DNA of 28,774 nt from Desulfobulbus sp. Its GTDB lineage: Bacteria; Desulfobacterota; Desulfobulbia; Desulfobulbales; Desulfobulbaceae. The notes beneath the pieces are model-generated. The model worked only from the letters and a program-made list of their open reading frames with translations, searched no databases and was not told the DNA's origin. Of the stretch, positions 7,264 to 15,323 are shown piece after piece (the stretch's first letter is position 1; each line of letters begins with the position of its first letter). Where the stretch lies: NCBI GenBank assembly GCA_028684915.1, contig JAQUEZ010000070.1, positions 1-28,774 on the forward strand, given 5' to 3'. A program made the translations under genes and the position numbers.

Positions 7264-8421
7264 TTATTTCTGCTTTGCCTTCTTGCGGCAAAAGCCAATA
7301 AAGGCAGCGTCCGGAGCAGCTGGCCGCTTGCCCGTCTTTTCAATCCATTCAAGCCAATCCGCCTCAAGGGCGTATATATCCAGACCTGAACCAGCCAAAC
7401 ATTCTTTGGCCTTTTCATAAGTGAAAGTTTTGAGCCTTAGAGGGGCGAGGGCTTCAGACAGACAGAGTTGGTGGGCAAGGTCAGCCTTGAAGGCTTCGCT
7501 GTCCTTTTGGGCTTCGACAAGAAGCCGTCCACGGCCAACCGGAGGATCAGGAATCAGCCGCCGCGCCACATGGGGTGGGCTTGGTTTCAAGAATAATCCT
7601 TTACTCCCACCATCGAAGACCCGCGCCTTATCATAGACCGCCAGAACGTCTTTCAAGCGCAGTAAAAATTTTCGCTTGAAGTTGTATTGTCCTTCCGTAT
7701 CTTGTGCGTAGTCTGCCCCGAATTGCATCTGAAGCAAGGGCCAAGGAAGCATTAAATCTTTGTGCAGGTAAGAGAGCCGGTAGGTCAGCCAGAAATAAAT
7801 ATCCAAGGCCATCGGTGAACGCTTGAGCTTGAGCAAAGCGTCCATATCGATTGGAACCGGCTTTTCGATAATCTCATTAAAGAAATCCGTCCCCAGAACA
7901 ACCGATGATTTCCAGAGCGGCAACTGGTTTGGCTCTTTGGGATTCCACCAAAGGTGATATTCCTTGGCGATATTAAAACCGCCGCCTTTTGCCATGGTCT
8001 CATCGACATAAGAGCAAGAAATGGCGGAGGAGAACAGGCGCATGGTCTGGGATTTGAAACGGGTTATGTCCCCTTTCTTGCCGCCGGTTCTACCTAAATC
8101 AAGTTCAGCCATAAAAGCGGAGAGAGAGGAGCCAAGCACCAAGACCGGTGAGCGGGTGCGCACGGCTTCCGTGGTCATCCATGAGAGCAACAGACGAGGC
8201 ACGGAACCGTAGGGCAGGCCATGCGGTGACATGATCGTCATTTCCATGGCACCATTACGGCGGGTAAATATTCTTTCAGTCGTTGCTTTGTGGGGGAGGG
8301 TGGCTTGCACCAAAGCCCGCGCCATATAGCCAACATTACCGGCACGCTTGGCGTCTTCAGCTTCAATGGCGATAGTTTCGGTTATCAGCTTGTCGATGTC
8401 GTTTCCGTCTGACCGATCCAT
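7264..8421 (-). CDS. repA: RepA_C-family plasmid replication initiator
   Basis: 385 residues. It resembles the RepA_C plasmid initiator family in the blocks P-H-G-L-P-Y-G-S-V-P-R-L-L-L, S-P-M-A-L-D-I-Y-F-W-L-T-Y-R and F-K-R-K-F-L-x-x-L. It would bind the iterons just upstream (8511-8660) and open the origin. ATG 8421 follows GAGG with a six-base gap. A perfect inverted repeat containing half-iterons (8496-8520) sits between the gene and the iterons, the usual place for RepA-dimer autorepression. The element was therefore once, or still is, able to replicate as a plasmid. Confidence 0.92.
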   Translation of the reverse strand: MDRSDGNDIDKLITETIAIEAEDAKRAGNVGYMARALVQATLPHKATTERIFTRRNGAMEMTIMSPHGLPYGSVPRLLLSWMTTEAVRTRSPVLVLGSSLSAFMAELDLGRTGGKKGDITRFKSQTMRLFSSAISCSYVDETMAKGGGFNIAKEYHLWWNPKEPNQLPLWKSSVVLGTDFFNEIIEKPVPIDMDALLKLKRSPMALDIYFWLTYRLSYLHKDLMLPWPLLQMQFGADYAQDTEGQYNFKRKFLLRLKDVLAVYDKARVFDGGSKGLFLKPSPPHVARRLIPDPPVGRGRLLVEAQKDSEAFKADLAHQLCLSEALAPLRLKTFTYEKAKECLAGSGLDIYALEADWLEWIEKTGKRPAAPDAAFIGFCRKKAKQK

Positions 8422-8495
8422 ATTTGCCTCTTGGAAATACTGCCGCTTGATTCTTTCCGATCATACAATGATTGAGCCAGTTTTCGTCTAATTAT

Positions 8496-8520
8496 TTTCA
8501 GCGCAAATCTTGCGCTGAAA
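8496..8520. promoter_or_regulatory. Inverted half-iteron, probable RepA autorepression operator
   Basis: TTTCAGCGCAA at 8496 and TTGCGCTGAAA at 8510 form a perfect 11-bp inverted repeat with a three-base centre. The right arm is the start of the first iteron. It lies 75 bases upstream of the repA start. Confidence 0.75.
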
Positions 8521-8660
8521 CGGTACGGCGACGGGTCAAAATCTGCGCAGAAACGGTACGGCTCTTGCGCAGAAACGGTACGGCTCAACCCCCAAATCTG
8601 CGCAGAAACGGTACGGACTCTGCGCAGAAACGGTACGGGTTTTGCGCAGAAACGGTACGA
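8511..8660. repeat. Six direct iterons of the plasmid replication origin
   Basis: The 18-mer TGCGCAGAAACGGTACGG is repeated at 8511 (one change), 8544, 8566, 8599, 8621 and 8643 (last base A). Start-to-start spacing is 33, 22, 33, 22 and 22 bases, all multiples of 11, so every iteron lies on the same face of the helix. An AT-rich stretch follows at about 8718-8755. I found no convincing DnaA box. Confidence 0.93.
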
Positions 8661-9065
8661 CGAGTCAGCCGCAACGCCTAGAGAAACCTAACGTTGCGAG
8701 GTGTCCCCTCTAGTACCCTATAGACTCTTCCTATATAAAAAACACCTATAGGAAATCTGGGGGGAGTTTTTAGGGGGAAAATGTGTTTGTAGGTGTTCCG
8801 ATAGGGCAATATGTAAAGGCCTGCCCTCTCTGCTCATCTTGTTTTTAAAACTTTCATAAGGGGAAAGGGCAAGACAATCTAAAACAAATGTGTTCGCCCA
8901 AGGGCTCACAATCTATTTTAAAAGGGCGATAGGAAAAAGAAATATGAGAGGCGCGGGAGAGGCTTTAGGGCCGTCGGTGTAGGGTGGTAGCCCAAAAGGG
9001 CTTTAAAGTCGTCCCAAGGGGCTAGAAACGCGGCACAGCCTCATTCCTTTTCCTATTGCCCACCC
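8661..9065. other. Origin-flanking non-coding region
   Basis: About 400 bases between the iterons and the TOPRIM gene. It has an AT-rich patch (8718-8755) that could be the unwinding element and G-rich and A-rich tracts (8758-8785). No protein-like frame is convincing. Confidence 0.5.
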
Positions 9066-9803
9066 TTATTTTAACCCGAGCTTGTTTTGCAAGATTTGGT
9101 TCCAGTCTTTCCCCGTGTCCGGTTTCATCCGTACCAGCTTGCGACCGGCGGGGGCTATAGCCTCTACTTCCTTCACCAACTTTTCGCCGCCTTCATCATC
9201 ATCAAACCCCAACACAACAACCGCCGAAGGCGGTAATTTTTCCATGGCCCCGCGCAAGAGAAGGGGCTGTTGAGGGTTCAACTCGCCGCCGGTTGACATA
9301 TACCGCGTGAACTTGTCCCCAAAAAGGACGTGAAACGACATCCCGTCAATCGCGCTTTCAATCAAGACAAGTTGGTGATCCGTGGTCTTGGCTTGGCTGT
9401 ACCAAAGGCCCTTCACCGCGCCGGAGGCAAAGCCGGTGAAATTCTTATTCTTGATTTCAAATCCGCAAAGGCCCTCTTTGTCATAATGAGGGAAGAGGGC
9501 ATTGTGTCGGTGATCCACGCGGACACATCCGGCGAACAAAGGAAGGCTTAAAACCTCAGGCCCCAAACCCCGACCGGTCAAATAGGGCAGGGAAGTGCAG
9601 ACTTCCGCTTTTTCCCATGCAGCTATAACCGCCGCACGATCCCGCGAGACCGGTTGAAGCTCTTTCACGAAAAGCGGCAACTGGCTTTCGGGCCGCGCCG
9701 ATCCTAGCCAGGTTCGTAATTTTTTGCGGACCTCCCCAAGTGATCCGCCGCCGCGCTTTTGCAAAAAATCAACGACCGTTCCGTTATCCCGATCATCCCG
9801 CAC
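9066..9803 (-). CDS. DUF3991/TOPRIM plasmid primase-like protein, 5'-truncated
   Basis: 245 residues from a GTG at 9803. A DUF3991-like N-terminal region is followed by a TOPRIM domain with the conserved Glu in V-L-I-E-S (about 149) and the D-x-D in G-F-D-D-D (about 201-203), then a closing P-D-T-G-K-D-W-N-Q-I-L. Such proteins serve plasmid replication or conjugal transfer as primase-like enzymes. Relatives normally carry roughly 60 more residues before Y-F-S-V-R-D-D-R-D-N-G. Here the frame upstream of GTG still reads Y-F-S, loses resemblance within a few codons and meets TAA about 12 codons upstream. The gene is probably decapitated by a rearrangement and may be non-functional. Confidence 0.85.
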   Translation of the reverse strand: MRDDRDNGTVVDFLQKRGGGSLGEVRKKLRTWLGSARPESQLPLFVKELQPVSRDRAAVIAAWEKAEVCTSLPYLTGRGLGPEVLSLPLFAGCVRVDHRHNALFPHYDKEGLCGFEIKNKNFTGFASGAVKGLWYSQAKTTDHQLVLIESAIDGMSFHVLFGDKFTRYMSTGGELNPQQPLLLRGAMEKLPPSAVVVLGFDDDEGGEKLVKEVEAIAPAGRKLVRMKPDTGKDWNQILQNKLGLK

Positions 9804-10228
9804 CGAAAAATAGGGGGCGCCGCAGAAAAAGGAGATTTAAGCACGGTAAGGAAATATTAATTTTGAAAAAACAACCTGTTATATGTTCGACCTTTTGAAA
9901 CCCATAGTGTGCTGAGCGCTAAATCAGGAACAGCCTGTAATGCTTACATTTATTTTTCGTAAACGTACGATTTTTTCCGAATTCTGAATCGACCCCATAT
10001 CCGATTGCCGGATACGAGATATCCGTATCATCCCTGAGCCCTGGTAACGGGGGCGTAGCCAAGAAGGGCCACTAGGCCCGCCGACCGGGGGGAACCCCGG
10101 AAAGCCCCTACCGGGGCGGAGAAGTAGTTGCAAGACTCGAAACGGGTCCGCAATGCTGCCGTGCTGCCTTCCTTCCCAGCGGCCACCATCACCCCCTCAA
10201 GGCCGCAGTTGCTGTTTTTCTTTCTATA
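9804..10228. other. Non-coding junction region
   Basis: About 425 bases with no convincing gene. It starts at the break in the TOPRIM gene. It contains a small inverted repeat around 10011-10030 (GATACG pairing CGTATC) and a GC-rich tract at 10040-10125 with several possible stems around GGGGCCACTAGGCCC and CCCCGG. It does not fold as a tRNA by eye. Confidence 0.45.
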
Positions 10229-10861
10229 TCAAATACTTTCAAGTTCGTCCGAAAGTGATGCAATTATAAACCTTATTGTTGCTTTTTCTTCCATATCAGG
10301 AATGCTAGGTTTGTCTAGCTGATAATATTGTTTTTTTCTATATTTTATATATTTATTTATTTTATACTGTTCAACATTGTTTTTTTTCATTCTCTCAACG
10401 TGAGAGTCTGTGTGTTCATTGTAATTTTTCCTAAAATTAGCAATTCTAATTGTATGTATTTTTATTAATTGTAAATATTTTTCTTTGACTTTTAAGCTAA
10501 ACTCTTTATCTGTTTTTATTTTTTCAGCTTCTTTTATTATTTTTTTGCATTTATTTTCGATTTCATTGCTATATCTATTCGCATTATCTATTATTTTTTT
10601 TTCTTTAATTTGTGCATTGTTAATTATTTGATTTTTATAGTTATTAATATCGTTTTTTATTTTTTCATTATCTTTTTTTTTGCACAATACTATATCAAAC
10701 CAAAGAGAATATAATATTACGAGTAAAGATATAAAAGCAAAAACTGGCCACCATGATTTATCTGTAAGATCAAAAAAATAGCTAAAAATAATGCTTATTA
10801 CAGATATACAGGTAGCACATATTGTTGAACTTAATTTTACTATTTTATGCTGGCTGTTCAT
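10229..10861 (-). CDS. AT-rich two-helix membrane protein with long coiled coil, function unknown
   Basis: 210 residues. Two hydrophobic segments lie at about 10-30 and 36-56. A long charged, Lys/Asn/Ile-rich helix (about 60-150) looks like a coiled coil on one face of the membrane. Base composition is far more AT-rich than anything else in the window, so the gene is recently acquired. The start overlaps the upstream gene by 17 bases, so the two are a coupled pair. The plan (two TM plus cytoplasmic helical domain next to a DNA-binding-like protein) resembles membrane effectors in defence pairs, but I recognise no family. Confidence 0.75.
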   Translation of the reverse strand: MNSQHKIVKLSSTICATCISVISIIFSYFFDLTDKSWWPVFAFISLLVILYSLWFDIVLCKKKDNEKIKNDINNYKNQIINNAQIKEKKIIDNANRYSNEIENKCKKIIKEAEKIKTDKEFSLKVKEKYLQLIKIHTIRIANFRKNYNEHTDSHVERMKKNNVEQYKINKYIKYRKKQYYQLDKPSIPDMEEKATIRFIIASLSDELESI

Positions 10862-11369
10862 TTTTTATCTCAAAGTAGCATTGTCTAATATAGCTATGTG
10901 TTAGATTTTTCTTGTGATATGTTTCAATGTAATCTGCTATCCATCTCCAACTTTTTCCGGCATTAATAAAATTTGATATTTCTGGATAAAGTCGATTGAT
11001 TAAGTCTTTCTTCGGACTTCCCTTTACACCTCGCTTTGCATCAATTTTTGACATCCGCCGTTTACTGATCTCTCCAAGTTGGGGTTGCGATAGCGGGGTT
11101 TTGCGTTCGATAGCGTTTTCGAAATGACGAACTTTGCGCAAAGCGACGATGAACATCGCATAATAGTACTCGTGCCGAAACTCTTTGATGTAGTCGGTGC
11201 GGAGGTGTTGGCTTGCCAGATCGCCCTGCAACCGAAACGTTTCAAGGTGAGTCCGGCGGCCCTGTTGACCCAGCCAACGGAAGAGCGCTGCCTGCTCCTG
11301 GTCTGTCGCTTTTGAGATTGTGCGGATGTATTCATCGGCATCCATCTGGTCGAGTTTTGCTTTGTCCAT
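10845..11369 (-). CDS. Putative DNA-binding protein, partner of the AT-rich membrane protein
   Basis: 174 residues from ATG 11369, preceded by GAGGT seven bases upstream. The in-frame extension to 11426 lacks support. It is soluble, with a helical N-terminal region (repeated Gln/Leu/Arg, D-E-Y-I-R-T-I-S-K-A-T-D near residue 11). The C-terminal part (about 130-170, K-S-W-R-W-I-A-D-Y-I-E plus S-Y-I-R-Q-C-Y-F-E-I) looks like a helix-turn-helix. The 5' part is of normal composition while the last third is AT-rich like its partner, suggesting a chimera or an acquisition boundary inside the gene. No family recognised. Confidence 0.7.
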   Translation of the reverse strand: MDKAKLDQMDADEYIRTISKATDQEQAALFRWLGQQGRRTHLETFRLQGDLASQHLRTDYIKEFRHEYYYAMFIVALRKVRHFENAIERKTPLSQPQLGEISKRRMSKIDAKRGVKGSPKKDLINRLYPEISNFINAGKSWRWIADYIETYHKKNLTHSYIRQCYFEIKNEQPA

Positions 11370-11818
11370 CTGTGTACCTCGTGTGTAATTTGGCTGTATA
11401 ATACACGATCTGTTATTTTTGCGCAATGCTCTTTTTTTACGCGGTCTTAGCCCTCTTTAGTTGCCTGCAACTAAAGAGGGCGGTTTCACCGAAAATGCGC
11501 GATTTTGTCCTTGAAATCGGCGCAGCCGCACGATATTATAGCAGCATAAACCTACCCATTTTTTTTGCCCAAAAAAGGCTACTCTTACCTCGCGCTTGGC
11601 CATCCTGGATCTCTATTTTGATCACAGTCGAGGCTTGGCGGGGGCATGTACGGGATAAGGCGTTTTGGGGCATATGGGCGGCTTGCCACCTAATGCGTAA
11701 CGCTGCTTCAGTTCAGCACGCATCGGCAAAAGTCAAAACATTAGTTTTTTGACAAAAGTTTAGCGTCTTCAAAACGCTCTGGGGTTCAAGTTTTTTTCCT
11801 TTGCCGTGGGGCAAAAAA
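11370..11818. other. Divergent intergenic region between the AT-rich pair and the integrase
   Basis: About 450 bases. It holds the promoter side of the minus-strand pair, a perfect long inverted repeat (11450-11481) and a second weaker one (GTCAAAA at 11732 with TTTTGAC at 11747). A 108-codon plus-strand frame here lacks protein-like character and a ribosome-binding site, so I do not call it. Confidence 0.45.
11450..11481. repeat. Perfect 15-bp inverted repeat with two-base centre
   Basis: GCCCTCTTTAGTTGC at 11450-11464 and its exact complement at 11467-11481 around CT. No T-run follows on either strand, so it looks more like an operator or recombinase/replication structure than a terminator. 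Similar in style to the 17-bp repeat at 19883-19918. Confidence 0.7.
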
Positions 11819-12754
11819 ATGCGCGGCACTATCGATTGGCAAATTCGGGAAGTATTTAAAACTATTGACGAAATTGGGACATCAAAACACAATGCTAAGA
11901 TTGAAGCTCGGGATAATGGTGCTATATCGTGGCATGAGGTAGGCAAAGAGCTGGGAGTACACAGTTTTGCCACCGCCGATGCTTACAGGGACGTTTGGCG
12001 GCATGCCTGCGAGTTCATCAAAGAAGAGTATAGTATTAAAAACATTGAAAAAATTACAGGCCAAGAGGTTGCAGCTTATCTGGAGAGCAAGGTGCGGGAT
12101 GGGGTTGCGCACTCAACCCTGGCGCAATATTCCGCGGCGCTGGAAAAGTTTGAAGTCGCCCTCAACCGGTACGCCGCCGAACACGATACTGGCCGGGAGT
12201 ATAATTTTCATCAATCAATTCAATTTGTTAAGGATAGCGCTAATCTGGAACGGTTTGAGGGGTCGCGAGCGTATGCGGATCCAGATCGGCTAGTTGCCGA
12301 GGTCCAGGGCGATAAATATTCCATCGCCGCCGCAATACAACGCGAGGGTGGGGCGCGGATCGCCGAAGCTAATCACATCACCCAGGGCCAATTACACGGT
12401 ATCAGGCCCGACGCGTCCACCGGGGAACAAAAAGGTTGGATCGAAGTTGAGGGTAAAGGCGGCAAGGTGCGCGAAATCGGAGTGAGTCCAGAAACTTACA
12501 ATAGAGTCGCCCGCGAAATCTCGGAAACTAGACGTTTTGATTTTGATAAGCGAGGGTATGCTCGTGAGCTAGAAAGTGCCGCCGAACGATCAGGGCAAGG
12601 CCACCAGGGCACCCATGGTTTGCGTTGGAGTTGGGCACAGGAGCGCCATGCCGAGTTGCAGGAGCACGGGCGAACTTACGAGCAGGCCCTCGGGCTTGTC
12701 TCCGCCGAACTGGGCCACGACCGCGCAGATATCACCGAGCATTATCTTCGGTGA
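11819..12754 (+). CDS. Phage-type tyrosine recombinase/integrase
   Basis: 311 residues from ATG 11819 (a TTG at 11801 is possible). The middle part (about 50-130) resembles a core-binding SAM-like domain. The catalytic domain shows R180 in G-G-A-R-I-A-E-A, K216 in the G-K-G-G-K-V-R-E hairpin, H266-x-x-R269 (T-H-G-L-R), H300 in E-L-G-H and Y309 near the very C-terminus (E-H-Y-L-R). All six catalytic positions are present, so it is probably active. It may have brought in, or may excise, part of the surrounding mosaic. I found no certain att pair. It converges with the MucR gene, with a stem-loop between. Confidence 0.88.
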   Translation: MRGTIDWQIREVFKTIDEIGTSKHNAKIEARDNGAISWHEVGKELGVHSFATADAYRDVWRHACEFIKEEYSIKNIEKITGQEVAAYLESKVRDGVAHSTLAQYSAALEKFEVALNRYAAEHDTGREYNFHQSIQFVKDSANLERFEGSRAYADPDRLVAEVQGDKYSIAAAIQREGGARIAEANHITQGQLHGIRPDASTGEQKGWIEVEGKGGKVREIGVSPETYNRVAREISETRRFDFDKRGYARELESAAERSGQGHQGTHGLRWSWAQERHAELQEHGRTYEQALGLVSAELGHDRADITEHYLR

Positions 12755-12791
12755 GTCATGAGTTGATTTTTCAAAAAGAATCATAAAGATA

Positions 12792-12831
12792 CATGAGCCC
12801 TGGCCGTCAATAAGATCGATCTGGGCTCATG
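12792..12831. terminator. Stem-loop between convergent genes
   Basis: CATGAGCCC at 12792-12800 pairs with GGGCTCATG at 12823-12831 around a 22-base loop. Its position between the integrase and the minus-strand mucR-like gene suits a bidirectional terminator, but the long loop also allows an attachment-site role. Confidence 0.4.
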
Positions 12832-12848
12832 GGATGGATGCTATCGGC

Positions 12849-13310
12849 TTAAGCTGTTTTTTTTGCGGCAGGTTTACGCCCCGTCCGGGCGACAATGGCT
12901 TTTTTGAGATTCTCAGGGATACCTCGTTCTTTACCGGACGCTGAGCGTTTTTCAGAAAGAGCTTTTGCGCAGAGTGGTTGCCGTGCGGAAAACCCGTATT
13001 TCTTACGGTATGATTTTGCATCGAGGCCGTGAGATGCCAGGTGTTTTGGCGAAAGCATTTTGAATTCTTGTCCGCATTCAAGGCAAACGACTTTATTTTT
13101 CTGAATTGATTTCTTCGGATCAAGGGCTGGTGCAGCCGTTGATTCATCTGTTCCAACTTCTAATGCACCGCATGATTCAGTATCCTGAAGAGCTTTCAAG
13201 GCCTGGAAGGTATCATTGAGAGCTATTTTGATCTCATCAGTGGTCATTTGTTTGCTGCCAATTTGAGACTGAATGATTTCGGCAGTCATCTCAACAAGTG
13301 ATTTGCTCAT
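12849..13310 (-). CDS. MucR/Ros-family zinc-finger regulator
   Basis: 153 residues from ATG 13310, preceded by an ideal AAGGAG with a five-base gap. The ORF could extend to 13328, but that start lacks support. The Ros/MucR zinc finger has C76-x2-C79-G then L-x-x-H90-x3-H94, followed by the conserved G-L-D-A-K-S-Y-R-K-K-Y-G block. A basic tail (R-K-P-A-A-K-K-T) follows. MucR proteins bind AT-rich DNA and silence horizontally acquired genes. It lies 28 bases downstream of the IHF/HU-like gene on the same strand, so the two are probably one operon. Confidence 0.92.
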   Translation of the reverse strand: MSKSLVEMTAEIIQSQIGSKQMTTDEIKIALNDTFQALKALQDTESCGALEVGTDESTAAPALDPKKSIQKNKVVCLECGQEFKMLSPKHLASHGLDAKSYRKKYGFSARQPLCAKALSEKRSASGKERGIPENLKKAIVARTGRKPAAKKTA

Positions 13311-13338
13311 AAAAACTCCTTTTTTCAATATTCTTTTT

Positions 13339-13635
13339 CTAGATGTTCAGGCTTTCTCGCAACTGTTTACTCGGGCGAAAAGTAATCATGTGACGTTTAG
13401 TAATCATCATTGATTCACCTGTCTGCGGATTACGTCCTCGACGAGGTGATTTTTGTCGAACAATGAAGCTGCCAAAGTTGACCAGTTTTATAGATTCCCA
13501 TGAAACCAAAATATTTTTTAGAGTTGAAAATACTATATCAACGATTTCAGAGGAATGTCGATATTGAACACCCAATTTCAAGGTAATTGATGTGGATAGT
13601 TCTTTTCTTGTGACGTTATTTTTGTTCATTTTCAT
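13339..13635 (-). CDS. IHF/HU-family nucleoid-associated protein
   Basis: 98 residues, standard length. The N-terminal helical dimerisation part (V-T-R-K-E-L) is followed by the strand block I-K-L-V-N-F-G-S-F and the DNA-bending arm R-G-R-N-P-Q-T-G-E-S, then I-T-F-R-P-S-K-Q-L-R. Closer to IHF-alpha than to HU in the arm region, but divergent. It bends DNA to support recombination, replication or regulation. The ATG at 13635 (or 13629) has no strong ribosome-binding site. Pairing with MucR suggests a mobile regulator or silencer unit. Confidence 0.9.
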   Translation of the reverse strand: MKMNKNNVTRKELSTSITLKLGVQYRHSSEIVDIVFSTLKNILVSWESIKLVNFGSFIVRQKSPRRGRNPQTGESMMITKRHMITFRPSKQLRESLNI

Positions 13636-13720
13636 GAATGATTGTTGGTCAATATAAACAGGAGTTAGTTTGACTATGGACGTTTAAATAATTATCCGGT
13701 CGGACTATGCGATTGGCCCT

Positions 13721-14383
13721 TTAAAAGTTGGCAACTTGCCTCAATTTATCCAGCAACTCGGCAACATTGAGATTGCTAAGCACCCACGAATAGTCGATTC
13801 CCCTCGGATGCTTTGGGTACAAGTTTTCTCTGAGACAGTTATCCAAATGGAATATTTTGTGGTTCTTCAATATTTCAAGCACCTCTGAAATGCGCTGAAA
13901 ATAGAAACAATCACGCAAAGCTTTAGCATCAGCTGATGGTTTACCCCAAGCAGCAACAACGAACATCGATCTATCAGCTTCCAGGGCAATAAGTTCATCG
14001 TTTGAAGTGCTGATTTGGTCGTTATTTCCAGTAGTAAACTCATACCCATACTGTGCAACCAACTGCGCTAATTGACCAGAAGCCGTTTCATATACCGTGT
14101 ACAGATTCAAAACAACAATTCGTGATATAGAATTTAGAACAGCGTTTCTCTCATAGGTATATTTAATGATTCCATTGACCGTTTTGTCAGAGAAATCCTT
14201 TGTCGCTTTGCTTGGGTTCATCATCACGAAGAGTGCCTGATCGCCACTCATACGATTAAGTTCAATGGTGAGTTTTGAACGTCTAGGTATAAGATTTGAT
14301 GAGTCAACTGCACTTACATCCTTAACATATGATGGATATTTGTAAATCCTAGACATGTGATTTTGCTTTGGCTCAACCAACAT
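13721..14383 (-). CDS. DUF1643-domain protein
   Basis: 220 residues. DUF1643 signatures in order: L-F-V-M-M-N-P-S-K-A near 52-61, a short helix after D-K-T-V-N-G, V-V-L-N-L-Y near 89-94, N-D-E-L-I near 126-130, V-V-A-A-W-G-K-P near 141-148, and H-P-R-G-I-D-Y-S-W near the end. The family is uncharacterised and frequent on mobile elements and near defence genes. The ATG at 14383 overlaps the preceding membrane-protein gene by 11 bases, so they are coupled; an inner ATG at 14356 is possible. Confidence 0.88.
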   Translation of the reverse strand: MLVEPKQNHMSRIYKYPSYVKDVSAVDSSNLIPRRSKLTIELNRMSGDQALFVMMNPSKATKDFSDKTVNGIIKYTYERNAVLNSISRIVVLNLYTVYETASGQLAQLVAQYGYEFTTGNNDQISTSNDELIALEADRSMFVVAAWGKPSADAKALRDCFYFQRISEVLEILKNHKIFHLDNCLRENLYPKHPRGIDYSWVLSNLNVAELLDKLRQVANF

Positions 14384-15254
14384 AATTATGAGGCATCATT
14401 ACTGATATTTTTTTATAAAAAAGGCTGTTTGCAAATTTTATGAGCAACCAAAAAACTATTATAGGCAAAGCTATAACTTGAATTATAAAAACCCCAGCAT
14501 ACAAAAATGCTAATTTTAGAAGGTTGTTCACAATATTACCAGCATTGCTGACCGTTAAGGCAATCGCATTTTTAAATTCTATTGATTTGTTTTGAAGAAA
14601 CGAAGCGTTATTTTTTATTGTTCCTAATATACCGTCAATATCAGGGGGGGAAAATTTCATTAATTTGTCAATTTCAGAAGCAGATAGGACCAATTCTTTG
14701 TTTGTATTAGATATTTTATCTGCGAAAAAATGTTCTTGTAAGTAGTTGTTTGCAAGAGATGATAGTGGTAGAGCAGATCTAAAAATGATAATAAATAAGA
14801 TGAGCCTCATTATGTTTGTTTGAAGGAGTGCCAATTTATTATTTTCGACCAGAATGAGAATAGAATAAATACAGAGAAGCACGGCAAGCATTGGCGGAGC
14901 AATTGATGTGCCAATCTCAAAGACTAGTTTTTGGACTCCCAACGATGTAATCGCCGTCACGAGCACATCAGATACACGCTCAGTCAAATCATCGATTGGG
15001 TCTAAAGCCTGGCCTATGGCCAAAGTGACTCCTACGCCTGCAGGGGCCATATTCAGACTTGAATTTTTTACAATTGAAACAGAGGCGTTGATGACCCTGC
15101 ATGTGGCATAAGCAACGCCAGCTGTGGTTATTGACTCACGAAAGTAATCATCGGTTGTGCTCTCCAATACGGGGAGCTTTAATCCACTGGATAAGAAAAG
15201 GAATATCGCCACCGAGACTGCAATGGATGCTAATATTATTTTTCGCGTTTTCAT
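14373..15254 (-). CDS. Multi-pass membrane protein, conserved hypothetical
   Basis: 293 residues. It has an N-terminal hydrophobic segment (about 6-23), a soluble block with repeated polar helices, further membrane segments at about 118-137, 148-166 and 244-274, and a basic C-terminus. The conserved-looking block A-G-V-A-Y-A-T-C-R-V-I-N-A-S-V-S-I and P-A-G-V-G-V-T-L-A-I-G-Q-A-L-D-P-I-D-D resembles a conserved hypothetical family of Gammaproteobacteria seen on mobile elements. Function unknown. Overlaps the DUF1643 gene. Confidence 0.78.
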   Translation of the reverse strand: MKTRKIILASIAVSVAIFLFLSSGLKLPVLESTTDDYFRESITTAGVAYATCRVINASVSIVKNSSLNMAPAGVGVTLAIGQALDPIDDLTERVSDVLVTAITSLGVQKLVFEIGTSIAPPMLAVLLCIYSILILVENNKLALLQTNIMRLILFIIIFRSALPLSSLANNYLQEHFFADKISNTNKELVLSASEIDKLMKFSPPDIDGILGTIKNNASFLQNKSIEFKNAIALTVSNAGNIVNNLLKLAFLYAGVFIIQVIALPIIVFWLLIKFANSLFYKKISVMMPHNYVG

Positions 15255-15323
15255 GGTTTGAACTTTTCTCTGTATAGACGAGCAATAAAATAAATTTTGT
15301 ATATCGCCACCGACAGGTGAGGC

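Noticed and set aside
8511..8660. CRISPR-like short repeats
   Set aside because: 18-bp repeats spaced 4-15 bases apart directly upstream of repA are origin iterons.
10040..10130. tRNA or structured RNA gene in the GC-rich tract
   Set aside because: Several short stems are possible but no cloverleaf, anticodon arm or CCA end could be assembled.
11426..11752. 108-codon plus-strand reading frame as a gene
   Set aside because: No ribosome-binding site, overlaps a regulatory gap with a long inverted repeat, and the translation has no recognisable or protein-like pattern.
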